Position numbers and translations under genes: made by a program. From Microtetraspora fusca (GTDB lineage: Bacteria > Actinomycetota > Actinomycetes > Streptosporangiales > Streptosporangiaceae), in the NCBI RefSeq assembly GCF_001570365.1, contig NZ_BBYK01000069.1, forward strand, positions 40,454 through 104,453: a stretch of DNA of 64,000 nt, in the 5' to 3' direction. The notes under the pieces were generated by a model. It was not told the origin of the DNA, made no database searches, and was given only the letters and a program-made list of their open reading frames with translations. Positions 42,397-51,793 of this stretch are shown one piece after another. The first letter of the stretch is position 1. Every line of letters begins with the position of its first letter.

Positions 42397-43976
42397 GCAC
42401 ACCCCGGCGTGCCGGAGGCGCGCTGCTGGCGCATGGTGGTCACGTCGCCCGCGACGGCCGACTGGGCCATCGGGCCGAGGTCGAGCACGACGTCGGTGAA
42501 GGCGAGCGACGCCTTGCGCATCGCCGGCAGGTCGATCGCCTCGGTGCCGAACTGCGGCGAGAACAGCGTCTTGGGCGCGGCGATGGGCGAGATGACGGGC
42601 AGCAGGTGCTGGTTGTACGGCGTGCCCTCGCCACCGAAGCCGCAGTGGTGCGGCACCGTGGTGAGATCGGCCGCCGACAGGCCCTTGAGGATCGCGGTGC
42701 GCTTCACGTCCCAGTACTGGATGTGGCCCTTGACCAGTTCGCGCAGCGGCGTGCTCTCGCTGACGGGGACCATCAGCAGTTCGGTGAGGGTGGGGTTGGC
42801 GACGAGCTGCTTGCCCGGCAGGCCGTTCGGCCTGGCGACCGCGTCGTAGCGCTTGGCACCGAGGTGCTCGAGCACGACGACGGAGGAGACCCCGCCCTGG
42901 TCGTACTCGGCGTCGAGCTGGGCGGCGAGCTGACCCGCGCCGCCCTCGCGGACGTTGGGGCCGGTCAGATGCTGGTAGAGGTGGCCGGTCACGAACGCGA
43001 ACTGCACGGTGCGCGGACGGCACTCCACCGGTAGCGACGACAGGTAGCGGGCCATCTCGATCATGGTGAGCGGGCCGTTGTCCCACACCGGGCTCATGCC
43101 GTCGGTGTGGCTTTCCACGACGATCTTCTGGGCGCTCCCGCCGGGAAGCGTCGCGAGCAGGGTGCGGGTCGTCGTCGGCGTCCAGGCGGCGTTCACGGTC
43201 AGCGCGGCCTGGACCGGCTTCCCGGCGGCCAGCGCGTCCTTGATCTGCTTGCCCTGGTCGGCGCCGACGTACGCGCCCGGCACGCCGTACGGCAGGCCCT
43301 CGTAGGGCGCGTACATGCCCTGGATCTGGGCATGCGGAAGCTGGCTGACCTCGATCACGCCCACCGCGCCCGCGGCGGCGGCCGCCTTGAGGTCGGCGTC
43401 GGCCGCGGCCGGGGCCTCCATCGACTCCGAGCCGAGCAGGTTGATCGTGAGGCCCGGGTCGTACATGGAGTAGCCGAGCCCACCGAGCGGATAGAACAGC
43501 AGGTTGGGCACGCTGGTCCACGGCAGGTCCCTGACCACGATCTTCCCGGCGGCGTTGGCCGCGGTGATGTTCGTCCCTGCGGCCAGGTGGACGAGCGGCG
43601 CCGAGACGCCGCCCGCGCCGGTGGAGGAGGAGAACGGCACAGGGGCCGCGACCTGCACGGCCGTACCACCGACGGTCAGGCCGGTGCCGAGGCTGTCCCA
43701 GCGGTCGATGGCGTAGGGCAGGGAGGAGAACTGGAGGCCGGGAATGGCCGCCATCTCGTCCTCCAGCCAGTCGACGTAGTCGGCGTGCGCGGTGGAGCCG
43801 GTCGGCCTGGGGCCGAACGCCTCCTGTTGCTTGGCCAGGGTGCTCAGGCGGGCCTCGGAGGCGAACGCGGCTGGGTCGACCCTGACCGGGCAGGCCAGAG
43901 CGGCCGCCTGGGCGAAGGCCGGTTGCGCGGGCGCGACCAGCGGGAGGAGAAGGGCGAGGAGAGCGAGTCGTCTCAC
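42393..43976 (-). CDS. Secreted M28-like protein with PA domain, altered metal site
   Basis: 527 residues. Signal RRLALLALLLPLVAPAQPAFA. A PA-like insert lies at about 110-250 (AGKIVVRDLPWTSVPN; VGVIEVSQLPHAQIQG). The M28 core reads ESHTDGMSPVWDNGPLTMIE, so the His and Asp are present. The normal Glu-Glu site reads VTGHLYQHLTG and the third ligand VVVLEHLGA; both changes match the paralogue at 34588. GTG start with GGAAGG upstream and an AGAACG-type LacI site just before it. Peptidase activity is doubtful; perhaps an amidase or binding role. Confidence 0.83.
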   Translation of the reverse strand: MRRLALLALLLPLVAPAQPAFAQAAALACPVRVDPAAFASEARLSTLAKQQEAFGPRPTGSTAHADYVDWLEDEMAAIPGLQFSSLPYAIDRWDSLGTGLTVGGTAVQVAAPVPFSSSTGAGGVSAPLVHLAAGTNITAANAAGKIVVRDLPWTSVPNLLFYPLGGLGYSMYDPGLTINLLGSESMEAPAAADADLKAAAAAGAVGVIEVSQLPHAQIQGMYAPYEGLPYGVPGAYVGADQGKQIKDALAAGKPVQAALTVNAAWTPTTTRTLLATLPGGSAQKIVVESHTDGMSPVWDNGPLTMIEMARYLSSLPVECRPRTVQFAFVTGHLYQHLTGPNVREGGAGQLAAQLDAEYDQGGVSSVVVLEHLGAKRYDAVARPNGLPGKQLVANPTLTELLMVPVSESTPLRELVKGHIQYWDVKRTAILKGLSAADLTTVPHHCGFGGEGTPYNQHLLPVISPIAAPKTLFSPQFGTEAIDLPAMRKASLAFTDVVLDLGPMAQSAVAGDVTTMRQQRASGTPGCA

Positions 43977-43997
43977 GTGGGGGGCCTTCCATCAAAT

Positions 43998-44005
43998 CGT
44001 TCTAG
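43998..44005. promoter_or_regulatory. LacI half-operator CGTTCTAG
   Basis: On the minus strand this reads CTAGAACG, 22 bp before the secreted M28-like start. It shares AGAACG with sites before the LacI gene and before the binding-protein operon. Confidence 0.5.
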
Positions 44006-44044
44006 TACGTGGTCCGCGACAGTCCCCCGACATGCGGTTGGTTC

Positions 44045-45055
44045 TCAGGGGCGAGGCGGTCCTGTGGTTCCGCGGACGATCAGCGTGGGCGACACCGACG
44101 ACGTCACCGATCGTGAGCGTCCCTCGATGCGTTCGACGAGCAGTTGCGCGGCGGTCGCCCCGATCACGTGCCCGTCCTGGTCGACGCTGGTGAGCGAGAT
44201 GCGCTTGAGCGAGGCGATGCCGATGTTGTCGTATCCGGCGACGGAGAGGTCCTCCGGCACCGACAGGCCCGCCTCGTCGGCGGCGCGCAGCACGCCGAGC
44301 GCCGCGATGTCGGCCCCGGCGAAGATCGCGGTGGGCCGGTCGTCGCGCGCGAGCAGTTCCCGCGCGCCCTCGAAGCCGCCCTCCTCGGTGAAGGAGGTGG
44401 CCAGCACGTCGTCGGCGAGTCCGTGGGCGCGCATCGCCTGGCGGTAGCCTTCGGCGCGCACCGTGTGCGGCAGTCCCTGGGCGCGGGCCCGCTCCAGGTG
44501 GGTGATGTGCGCGATCCGGGTGTGCCCGAGCCCGACCAGGTGGTCGACCACGAGCCCCGCCCCCATCACGTCGTCGTCGACGACCGCGTCGTAGGCCGCG
44601 GCGCCGCCGTGCCTGCCCACCACGACGACCGGGGTGGCCGTCGCGATGGCCGCGAGTTCGGCGTCCGTCATGACCGGCGAGATCAGGATGAGCCCGTCCA
44701 TGCTCCGGTCGATCATGGCGTCGGTCATCCTGGCCTGCGTCTTGGGTTCGATCCCGCCAGGCCCGAGCAGCACCTGGTACTCGGTGTCGCCCAGCCGGCC
44801 GGTGATGCCCTCGATGATGTCGGGGAAGAACGGGTTGCGGGTGTCCGAGAGCATGACGCCGAGGGTGTAGGTGCGTCCGCGCAGGGCACGGGCCGCGGCG
44901 TGCGGGCGGTAGCCCAGCTCTTCGATGGCCTGCGTCACCTTGGTCTGCATCTCCGCGCTCACGCCGTAGGCCCCGCGCACCACCTTGGACACGGCGGCCG
45001 TGGAAACCCCGGCTCGCCTGGCCACATCGGCGATCGTCACCCGTCCGCTCGTCAC
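44045..45055 (-). CDS. LacI-family regulator
   Basis: 336 residues. The LacI HTH, VTIADVARRAGVSTAAVSKV, and hinge YRPHAAARALRGRTYTLGVM are followed by a periplasmic-binding-type sensor domain (LLGPGGIEPKTQARMTDAMI; VAGYDNIGIASLKRISLTSV). Such proteins repress sugar operons until a sugar is bound. GTG start with AAGGA upstream. Lies between the secreted M28-like/glycosidase operon and the importer/rhamnosidase operon, with a matching operator at each. Confidence 0.95.
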   Translation of the reverse strand: MTSGRVTIADVARRAGVSTAAVSKVVRGAYGVSAEMQTKVTQAIEELGYRPHAAARALRGRTYTLGVMLSDTRNPFFPDIIEGITGRLGDTEYQVLLGPGGIEPKTQARMTDAMIDRSMDGLILISPVMTDAELAAIATATPVVVVGRHGGAAAYDAVVDDDVMGAGLVVDHLVGLGHTRIAHITHLERARAQGLPHTVRAEGYRQAMRAHGLADDVLATSFTEEGGFEGARELLARDDRPTAIFAGADIAALGVLRAADEAGLSVPEDLSVAGYDNIGIASLKRISLTSVDQDGHVIGATAAQLLVERIEGRSRSVTSSVSPTLIVRGTTGPPRP

Positions 45056-45078
45056 ACGCCGTCCTTCATAGAGTCTTC

Positions 45079-45092
45079 GTAGAACGAACTAC
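45079..45092. promoter_or_regulatory. LacI operator before lacI
   Basis: GTAGAACGAACTAC, 24 bp upstream of the LacI start. The AGAACG half-site matches those of the other two promoters; the second half is imperfect. Suggests autoregulation. Confidence 0.55.
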
Positions 45093-45177
45093 ACACTTTT
45101 CCGAAACGTGAGGCTAGCCCGTCACCGATCCCCGGGTCTACCTCTTGACGGGCGATTCTCTCGTGCCCTAACAATGG

Positions 45178-45187
45178 AGAACGTTCT
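45178..45187. promoter_or_regulatory. LacI operator AGAACGTTCT
   Basis: A perfect 10-bp palindrome with the central CG typical of LacI operators lies 18 bp before the start of the binding-protein gene. The flanks GG and AC extend weakly. Confidence 0.65.
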
Positions 45188-45204
45188 ACATAATACCCCC
45201 TAAA

Positions 45205-46512
45205 ATGAACAGGAGCACGGGCGTGAGAGCACCATCTCGCCTGCTCAGCGCGGCGATCGGCGCCGTCCTCGCCCTGTCCCTCTCCGGCTGCGGGTCGTCC
45301 GCCCCGGAGGGGACCGGTCAGGTGAAGCTGACCCTCTGGCACAACAGCGCGGACCCTGCGCCGCTGCTGGAGATGTACAAGAAGTTCGAGAAGCAGTCCG
45401 GCCACAAGATCGAGCTCGTGTCGATCCCGTCCGACGGCTTCGAGGACACCACCCAGACCAAGTGGGCCACCGGCGACCGCCCGGACATCCTGGAGTACCA
45501 CGCGACGGTGAGCGGCCTGCTCGCCCTCAACCCGGCCGAGAACCTGCGCGACCTGACAGGCGAGGGGTACATCGCCAGGTCCGGCGACCTCTACCAGTCC
45601 GCCGGCTCCGTCAACGGCAAGGTCTACGCCGCCATCACCGGCTTCCCCCAGGTCTTCGGCCTCTACTACAACAAGAAGGTCTTCACCGCGGCCGGGCTGA
45701 CCCCGCCCACGAACTTCGCCGAGCTCGCCGCCGCCTGCCCCAAGCTCAAGGCCGCCGGCGTCACGCCGGTCTTCGAGTCGGGCGGGTCGATCTGGCCGGT
45801 GCAGATCCTGCCCATCCTCTACCTGGCGGGTGCCAACCAGTCCAACGCGTACGGCAAGGCCATCGCGGGCCACAGCAGCACGCTGGCCGACGCGGGCTCG
45901 CCCTTCGTCTCCGGCCTGACCGCCTACGCCAAGCTGAAGGCCGACGGCTGCTTCAACAAGGACATCGTCACCGCCAAGTTCGAGGACTCCATGAAGGCCC
46001 TCGTGACCGGCAAGGCCGCCATGGTCGCCCAGCACTCCGACATGCTGCCGGCCCTCCTCGCCGCCGCGGGCGGCGACCAGAAGACCGTCGACGAGTCCGT
46101 CGGCTTCGTCGGCCTGTCGAGCGACAAGCCGCTCGTGACCTACGCGCCCGGCCCGATCGGCACGTTCTACCTGCCAAAGACCGGTGACGCGGCGCGAGAG
46201 AAGGCGTCGCTCGACTTCGTGCGCTTCATGACCGGCCCGGCCTACGCCGAGTACATCACCGCGTCCAAGACCTTCCCCGTGCTCAAGGACGTGCCCGACC
46301 CGCAGGGCGTCCCGTCCGTGCTGCAGGACGTCAAGAAGGCGTACGACACCGGCGCGGTCATCGCCTTCAACTCCGACATCCCCGGCATGGGTGGGCTGGC
46401 CCAGCTCATGTCCGAGCTGATCGCCGGGCAGAAGGATCCGCAGAAGGTGGCGACCCAGCTCCAGGGCCAGGTCGAGCAGGCCGCCAAGGCGGCAGGGCTG
46501 CCCGGATGGTGA
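45205..46512 (+). CDS. Extracellular sugar-binding lipoprotein (ABC importer)
   Basis: 435 residues. Lipoprotein signal SRLLSAAIGAVLALSLSGC, lipobox SLSGC. Binding-protein features: QVKLTLWHNSADPAPLLEMY, KWATGDRPDILEYHATVSGL and GKVYAAITGFPQVFGLYYNK. It is the first gene of a five-gene operon ending with an alpha-L-rhamnosidase, so a rhamnoside is the likely ligand. Under the palindromic AGAACGTTCT operator. Confidence 0.94.
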   Translation: MNRSTGVRAPSRLLSAAIGAVLALSLSGCGSSAPEGTGQVKLTLWHNSADPAPLLEMYKKFEKQSGHKIELVSIPSDGFEDTTQTKWATGDRPDILEYHATVSGLLALNPAENLRDLTGEGYIARSGDLYQSAGSVNGKVYAAITGFPQVFGLYYNKKVFTAAGLTPPTNFAELAAACPKLKAAGVTPVFESGGSIWPVQILPILYLAGANQSNAYGKAIAGHSSTLADAGSPFVSGLTAYAKLKADGCFNKDIVTAKFEDSMKALVTGKAAMVAQHSDMLPALLAAAGGDQKTVDESVGFVGLSSDKPLVTYAPGPIGTFYLPKTGDAAREKASLDFVRFMTGPAYAEYITASKTFPVLKDVPDPQGVPSVLQDVKKAYDTGAVIAFNSDIPGMGGLAQLMSELIAGQKDPQKVATQLQGQVEQAAKAAGLPGW

Positions 46513-47360
46513 TGCGGAACAGGGCGGCCTGGCTGCCGTGGGCACTTCCCGCGATCGTGCTGGTCACGGTCTTCTTCGTCGCCCCGTTCCTGCTCAACGT
46601 CCGGTTCGCGTTCTCCTCCTGGACGAGCTTCCGAGCCGAGATCACCTGGAACGGGCTGGAGAACTTCCGCACGCTGATCGACCAGGACCTGCTGGCCAAC
46701 GCGGTCACCGTGACCGTGCTGTACGCGATCCTGTGCATGGCGATCCAGAACACGGTCAGCCTCTCGCTGGCCCTGGCCCTCCAGCGGACCAGCGGGATCA
46801 ACACCGTCTTCCGCTCGGCGTTCTTCCTGCCGACGCTCATCTCGCCGCTGGCCGCCGGATACATCTGGCGCGGGCTGCTCGCCCCCGACGGGGCGGTCAA
46901 CTCCTTCCTCGGCGTCGAGTGGGCGTGGCTGGGCGAACCGTCCACCGCGCTGGTGGTGGTCGCGTTCATCGACGCGTGGAAGTGGAGCGGACTGATCACC
47001 CTCGTCTACATCGCGGGCCTCAACTCCATCCCGAAGTCGCTGCTGGAGTCGGCGACCGTCGACGGGGCCGGGCCGTGGACCCGGTTCCGGCGGGTGGTGT
47101 TCCCGCTGCTCGCCCCGGCGCTGACCTTCAACGTGGCGGTCACACTGGTGGGCGCGCTCAGCGCGTACGACGTGATCGCCGCCACCACCGGCGGCGGGCC
47201 CGGCGACCACACGCGGGCCCTGAACGTGGTGATGCGCCAGCAGTGGGGGCAGGGCTTCTTCGGCTCCGCCAGCGCGCTGGGGTTCACCGTGACGCTGCTG
47301 GTGATCGCCACCGCCGTGCCCCTCGTGTGGTGGCTGCGGCGCAGAGAGGTGACGGCATGA
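46506..47360 (+). CDS. Sugar ABC transporter permease, MalF type
   Basis: 284 residues, six transmembrane helices; EAA loop SATVDGAGPWTRFRRVVFPL. The start is either ATG 46506 or 46512, both touching the binding-protein stop. Next gene overlaps as ATGA. ATPase supplied elsewhere. Confidence 0.93.
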   Translation: MVMRNRAAWLPWALPAIVLVTVFFVAPFLLNVRFAFSSWTSFRAEITWNGLENFRTLIDQDLLANAVTVTVLYAILCMAIQNTVSLSLALALQRTSGINTVFRSAFFLPTLISPLAAGYIWRGLLAPDGAVNSFLGVEWAWLGEPSTALVVVAFIDAWKWSGLITLVYIAGLNSIPKSLLESATVDGAGPWTRFRRVVFPLLAPALTFNVAVTLVGALSAYDVIAATTGGGPGDHTRALNVVMRQQWGQGFFGSASALGFTVTLLVIATAVPLVWWLRRREVTA

Positions 47361-48175
47361 GAGCGGTCCTCAAGTACACGGCGCTGACGCTCTTCGCGAT
47401 CCCGTGGGTGCTCGTGCCTATCTGGCTCGTGGTCGTCAACTCGTTCAAACCCGCGGGCGAGGCCGCCGAGCTGGGCCTCGGCCTGCCCAGGACGTGGGCG
47501 ATCGCCGAGAACTACGGCATCGTGCTCGACCGGGGTGGCTACCTGATGGGGCTGGTCAACAGCCTCAAGGTGACCGTGCCGATCGTGGTGGCCGTGGTGT
47601 TCCTCGGCGCGGCGGCGGCCTGGGCGTTCGGGCGCAGCCGGTCGCGGTGGCTGCAGGCGGCCTACTTCGTGATGGGGCTGTCGATCCTGCTGCCGCCGTC
47701 GATCATCCCGACCGTCTACCTGCTGCGCGCCCTGTCGCTGGACGGCGGCTCGCTCGGCTACGTGCTGACGATGACCGGCTGCCGCCTGGGCGCCGTAATC
47801 TTCCTGGCGACCGGATTCGTCCGGGCGTTCCCCCGCGACCTGGAGGACGCCGCCGCCATCGACGGCGCCTCCCGCCCGCAGGTCTTCGTCCGCATCCTGC
47901 TGCCCCTGCTGCGGCCGGTGCTGTTCGTCGGCAGCGTGATCCTGATCATCAACGTCTGGAACGACTTCTTCTTCGCCCTCTTCCTGCTCCAGGGCAGCGC
48001 GAACGCCACGCTGCCGCTGAGCCTGTTCCAGTTCGCCTCCGGCACCTTGCAGAGCCTGAACTGGAACCTCGTCTTCGCCCACGTCCTGCTCACCACGCTG
48101 CCCCTCGTGGCGGTGTACGTCGTCGCGCAGAAGCGCGTCCTGGCCGGCCTTACGGAAGGTGCACTCAAGGGATGA
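47357..48175 (+). CDS. Sugar ABC transporter permease, MalG type
   Basis: 272 residues, six transmembrane helices; EAA loop AAAIDGASRPQVFVRILLPL and C-terminal VVAQKRVLAGLTEGALKG typical of MalG proteins. ATGA overlaps at both ends couple it to the MalF-type permease and to the serine hydrolase. Confidence 0.94.
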   Translation: MRAVLKYTALTLFAIPWVLVPIWLVVVNSFKPAGEAAELGLGLPRTWAIAENYGIVLDRGGYLMGLVNSLKVTVPIVVAVVFLGAAAAWAFGRSRSRWLQAAYFVMGLSILLPPSIIPTVYLLRALSLDGGSLGYVLTMTGCRLGAVIFLATGFVRAFPRDLEDAAAIDGASRPQVFVRILLPLLRPVLFVGSVILIINVWNDFFFALFLLQGSANATLPLSLFQFASGTLQSLNWNLVFAHVLLTTLPLVAVYVVAQKRVLAGLTEGALKG

Positions 48176-49161
48176 CCACTCACGACATCGCGCTCGACTG
48201 GGTCAGGCGCGAGATCAAGGAGGGGCGGCTGCCGTGCGCGGTGTTCGGCGCCGCCACCTCCGACGGGATCCAGGTGCTGGAGGCGTTCGGCGAGCACGAC
48301 GGCCGAGAGACCAGGACCGATGACCACTTCGCGCTGTTCTCGGTGACCAAGCCGTTGACGGGGCTGGTCGCCCTGCGCCAGGTCGAGCGCGGGCTGCTGT
48401 CGCTGCGCCGCCCGCTGCGGGACGTACTGCCGAACTTCGCGCGGCCCGACGTGACGCTCTGGCACCTGCTCACCCACACCAGCGGCATCGCCGAGCAGAC
48501 GCTCACGCCCGACGACCTGCTGGAGCACCTCGTCACCGCGCCATCGATGTTCGAGGCAGGCACGCTCAGCCAGTACTCCAACCTGGCTTTCGCCGGGATC
48601 GCGGAGATGGTCCGCGACGTCACGGGCCGCGACGTGGCCGACGTGATCGACTCCGACCTGAACACGCTGGTGCCGGGCGGCGGGCGGATCACGTTCGACC
48701 CGGCGTGCGACGCGGCCGAGGTCCACGGCCTCGAACTGCTCGGGCCCGGCTTCGACTTCGACAAGTTCGTACGGCTCCGCCACCCGGCAGGGGCGCTGTT
48801 CTCCCGCGCCGAGGACCTCCTGGCGCTGGGCGGGGCGCTGCTGCGCGGCGACCGCCGGCTGATCCACCCGACCACCCTGGCCGCCATGACGACCCCGCAG
48901 ACGACGGGCCTGGTCAAGCTGCAGCCCGACCCGGTCAACGCCGGGCAGGACTGGGGCCTCACCTGGAACCTGCGCCACTCGGCTCCCGGGCTGCTCGACC
49001 GGCGGCTGTACGGGCACGGCGGCGCCTCGGGGTGCCAGTGGTGGATGTACCCGGAGCAGGACGCGTGCTTCGTGCTGCTGATCAACGTGATGGCGCCGAG
49101 CCTGTACGGCGTCGACGTCGACGGTCTGCACAACGCCTTCACCACCGGGCTCGATGCGTGA
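48172..49161 (+). CDS. Serine hydrolase, beta-lactamase/esterase (class C-like) family
   Basis: 329 residues, no signal peptide. Ser-x-x-Lys is SVTK (FALFSVTKPLTGLVAL), Tyr-x-Asn is YSN (LSQYSNLAFAGIAEM), and a C-terminal YGHGGASG takes the place of KTG. Cytoplasmic members of this family are mainly esterases or amidases rather than resistance enzymes. Being inside a sugar-import operon and coupled to GH78, it probably removes an acyl group from the imported glycoside. Confidence 0.9.
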   Translation: MTTHDIALDWVRREIKEGRLPCAVFGAATSDGIQVLEAFGEHDGRETRTDDHFALFSVTKPLTGLVALRQVERGLLSLRRPLRDVLPNFARPDVTLWHLLTHTSGIAEQTLTPDDLLEHLVTAPSMFEAGTLSQYSNLAFAGIAEMVRDVTGRDVADVIDSDLNTLVPGGGRITFDPACDAAEVHGLELLGPGFDFDKFVRLRHPAGALFSRAEDLLALGGALLRGDRRLIHPTTLAAMTTPQTTGLVKLQPDPVNAGQDWGLTWNLRHSAPGLLDRRLYGHGGASGCQWWMYPEQDACFVLLINVMAPSLYGVDVDGLHNAFTTGLDA

Positions 49162-51779
49162 ACCGGGATTCGGGGGTGCTCGGAGTGCAGGTCTCAGGCG
49201 CGCAGGCGCCGTTCATCCGTTCGGCCCCGCCCGGTTCGCGGGCGGGCCTGACGTGTGGTCTGGCGGATCCGGTGGGCGTGGACGAGCCGTCGCCCCGGCT
49301 GTCGTGGGACGCCCGGCTGCTCAGGGAGGCGACCGTGGTGGTGTCCTCGGACGGGCGCGAGCTGTGGCGGTCGTCCGTGCCGGCCGGATCGCACAGCGTG
49401 GACGTGCCGGGTGAGCGGCTGGCGCCGCTGACGCCGTACACGTGGAGTGTGGAAGGACACGCGACCGGCGCGTTCACCACGGGCCTGCGGGCGCGCGGTG
49501 GGTGGGACGCCCCCTGGCTGGCGGGCGACCCTCGGGCGGCGGTGAGCCTGCGCGGGTCGTTCACGTGGCGTCCCGCTCCCGGGCGCGCCTGGCTGGCCGC
49601 CACCGCGCTGGGCGTCTACCGGGCGCTGCTCAACGGGGTACGGCTGGGCGAGGAGGAGCTGGCCCCCGGCTGGACCGACTACCGCCACCGGACGCGCTAT
49701 CGGCTGCTGGAGCTCACGGAGCTGCTCGTATCCGGCGAGAACGAGCTGGAGCTGTGGCTCGCTCCCGGCTGGTACGCGGGTCACGTCGCCGGCGGAGGCC
49801 CGCGCCGCTACGGCGACCGGCCCGCCGCCAGCGCCCAGGTGCTCGTGCGGGACGACGACGGGGTCCGCCGCGTGTTCGCCACGGACGCGGCCTGGACCCG
49901 GCGGGATCTCGGCCGCCCGCGCGCCGACCTGGTGATGGGCGAGACCGTCCAGGCCCCTTCCGGGCAGGTCGGACCCGCCGAGACGACGACCCCTTCGGAG
50001 ATCCTGGTGGAGGCCGACCCCGCCCCCCCGGTGCGGGTGATCGGCACGGTGCCCGCCGTGTCCGTGACCGAACCCGCGCCGGGCGTCCAGGTGGCCGACT
50101 TCGGGCGGAACGTCGTCGGGCGTGTACGGCTGCGCGTCGACGCGCCGGGCCCCGTACGGATCGTGGTGCGGCACGGGGAGGAGCTGACCGCGACCGGGCG
50201 GCTCTACACCGACAACCTGCGCACCGCGGACCAACGTGACGAATTCGTCCTCGGCCCCGGCTCGCACGTCGTGGAGCCCGCGTTCACCCTGCACGGGTTC
50301 CGCTACGCGGAGGTCACCGGCTGGCCGGGCGCGCTGACGCCGGACGACCTGGAGGCGGTGCTGCTGTCCTCCGCGCTCGCCGTCACCGGCTCGCTGACCG
50401 TGAGCGATCCCGCCGTACGGCAACTCGTCGCCAACATCGGCGCGTCGGCGGACGGCAACCTGGTGAGCGTGCCGACCGACTGCCCGCAGCGCGACGAGCG
50501 GACCGGCTGGACGGCCGACATCTCGGTGTTCGGCTCGACGCTCAGCTTCCTGCGGCACACGCAGGCGTTCCTGTCCGGCTGGGTGACGACGCTGATCGAC
50601 GGGCAGCGGGCCGACGGCGCGGTCCCGCATGTCGCGCCGGTCCTGCCCGAGTACGGATACGACTCCCCCGTGTGGTCCGACGCGCTGGTCGAGGTGCCGT
50701 GGCTGCTGTGGCGGCGCTACGGCGACGACCACACGCTGCGCCGCGCGTACGACCCGATGCGGCGGTGGGCCGACTACTGCCTGGCCCAGGCCGAGGGCGG
50801 CATCAGACCGGGCCGGGCCCTGGGCGACTGGCTGGCCCCCGGCACGGTCGAGACGCCCAAGAGCCTCATCGCCACCGCCGCCCTCGCCCGCAGCCTCCGC
50901 CTGGTCGCACACGTGGCCGACGTGCTCGGCGAGCCGCACGCGCCGGAGTACGGCGAGGCGTTCACCCGCGTGTCGGGCGCCTTCCAGCGGGCCTTCCTCA
51001 ACGGGCCGAGGCTGCACACCGAAACGCAGACCGGCTACGCCGTCGCCCTCGCCTGGGACCTGGTCCCGCCCGAGGACCGGGCCGCGTCGGCGCAGGCGCT
51101 GGCCGAGCTGGTCCGCGCCGACGGGCACCGGCTCATGACGGGCTTCGTCGGCACCCCCCTGCTGCTGCCCGTGCTGTCGGAGACCGGCCACCACGACCTG
51201 GCGTGCCGGATCTTCAACCAAGAGGGCTATCCGTCCTGGCGCTACCAGCTCCGCGCCGGGGCGACGACCATGTGGGAGCGCTGGGACGCCTGGCACCACC
51301 GGCACGGCCTGCAGACGCCGACCATGAACTCCTTCAACCACTACGCCTACGGCTGCGTGGGCGACTGGCTGTTCCGGCACGTGGCGGGCCTGGGCGACGA
51401 CCCGCGCGGGACGGGTGGCGGCTTCGGCGAGCTGCTGCTGCGTCCTGGCCCCGTCCCGCTGCTGCGCCAGGCGCACGCCCGCTACGAGAGCGCGTCGGGG
51501 ACCGTCGAGTCGGGCTGGCGGGCCGGGCCCGACGGGGTCCAGTTCACGTTCGCCGTCCCGGAGGGCGTGACCGCCCGCGCGGTGCTGCCCGTGCGCGGCG
51601 CGTGGGACGGGATGACCGTCAACGGCACCTTCCTCATGGGCCTCAGCGAACAGCTGCCGACCACCAGACTGGCCGACGGGGGCTGCGCCCTGAACCTACC
51701 GCCGGGCCGCTGGTCGTTCACGGCCCCTGCGGCGGCCACGGCCCACCTACTCCAGGAGTGGGACGACCTGGGCCAGTGA
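49158..51779 (+). CDS. Alpha-L-rhamnosidase, GH78
   Basis: 873 residues, no signal peptide. An N-terminal domain (GLADPVGVDEPSPRLSWDAR) precedes beta-sandwich domains with ATALGVYRALLNGVRLGEEE and GWTDYRHRTRYR. The (alpha/alpha)6 catalytic barrel has the conserved DCPQRDERTGWTADISVFG, with catalytic acidic residues in this and following loops, and GATTMWERWDAWH, NSFNHYAYGCVGDWLF. A C-terminal sandwich follows. It cuts terminal L-rhamnose from imported glycosides; the rhaI/D/B genes at 28-33 kb could use the product. GTG start overlaps the hydrolase stop (GTGA). A hairpin follows its stop. Confidence 0.95.
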   Translation: MNRDSGVLGVQVSGAQAPFIRSAPPGSRAGLTCGLADPVGVDEPSPRLSWDARLLREATVVVSSDGRELWRSSVPAGSHSVDVPGERLAPLTPYTWSVEGHATGAFTTGLRARGGWDAPWLAGDPRAAVSLRGSFTWRPAPGRAWLAATALGVYRALLNGVRLGEEELAPGWTDYRHRTRYRLLELTELLVSGENELELWLAPGWYAGHVAGGGPRRYGDRPAASAQVLVRDDDGVRRVFATDAAWTRRDLGRPRADLVMGETVQAPSGQVGPAETTTPSEILVEADPAPPVRVIGTVPAVSVTEPAPGVQVADFGRNVVGRVRLRVDAPGPVRIVVRHGEELTATGRLYTDNLRTADQRDEFVLGPGSHVVEPAFTLHGFRYAEVTGWPGALTPDDLEAVLLSSALAVTGSLTVSDPAVRQLVANIGASADGNLVSVPTDCPQRDERTGWTADISVFGSTLSFLRHTQAFLSGWVTTLIDGQRADGAVPHVAPVLPEYGYDSPVWSDALVEVPWLLWRRYGDDHTLRRAYDPMRRWADYCLAQAEGGIRPGRALGDWLAPGTVETPKSLIATAALARSLRLVAHVADVLGEPHAPEYGEAFTRVSGAFQRAFLNGPRLHTETQTGYAVALAWDLVPPEDRAASAQALAELVRADGHRLMTGFVGTPLLLPVLSETGHHDLACRIFNQEGYPSWRYQLRAGATTMWERWDAWHHRHGLQTPTMNSFNHYAYGCVGDWLFRHVAGLGDDPRGTGGGFGELLLRPGPVPLLRQAHARYESASGTVESGWRAGPDGVQFTFAVPEGVTARAVLPVRGAWDGMTVNGTFLMGLSEQLPTTRLADGGCALNLPPGRWSFTAPAAATAHLLQEWDDLGQ

Positions 51780-51793
51780 GCTGCTTGCTTGCG

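Noticed and set aside
48172..49161. Antibiotic-resistance beta-lactamase
   Set aside because: SVTK and YSN motifs are present, but there is no signal peptide, KTG is replaced, and it lies inside a sugar operon; esterase is more likely.
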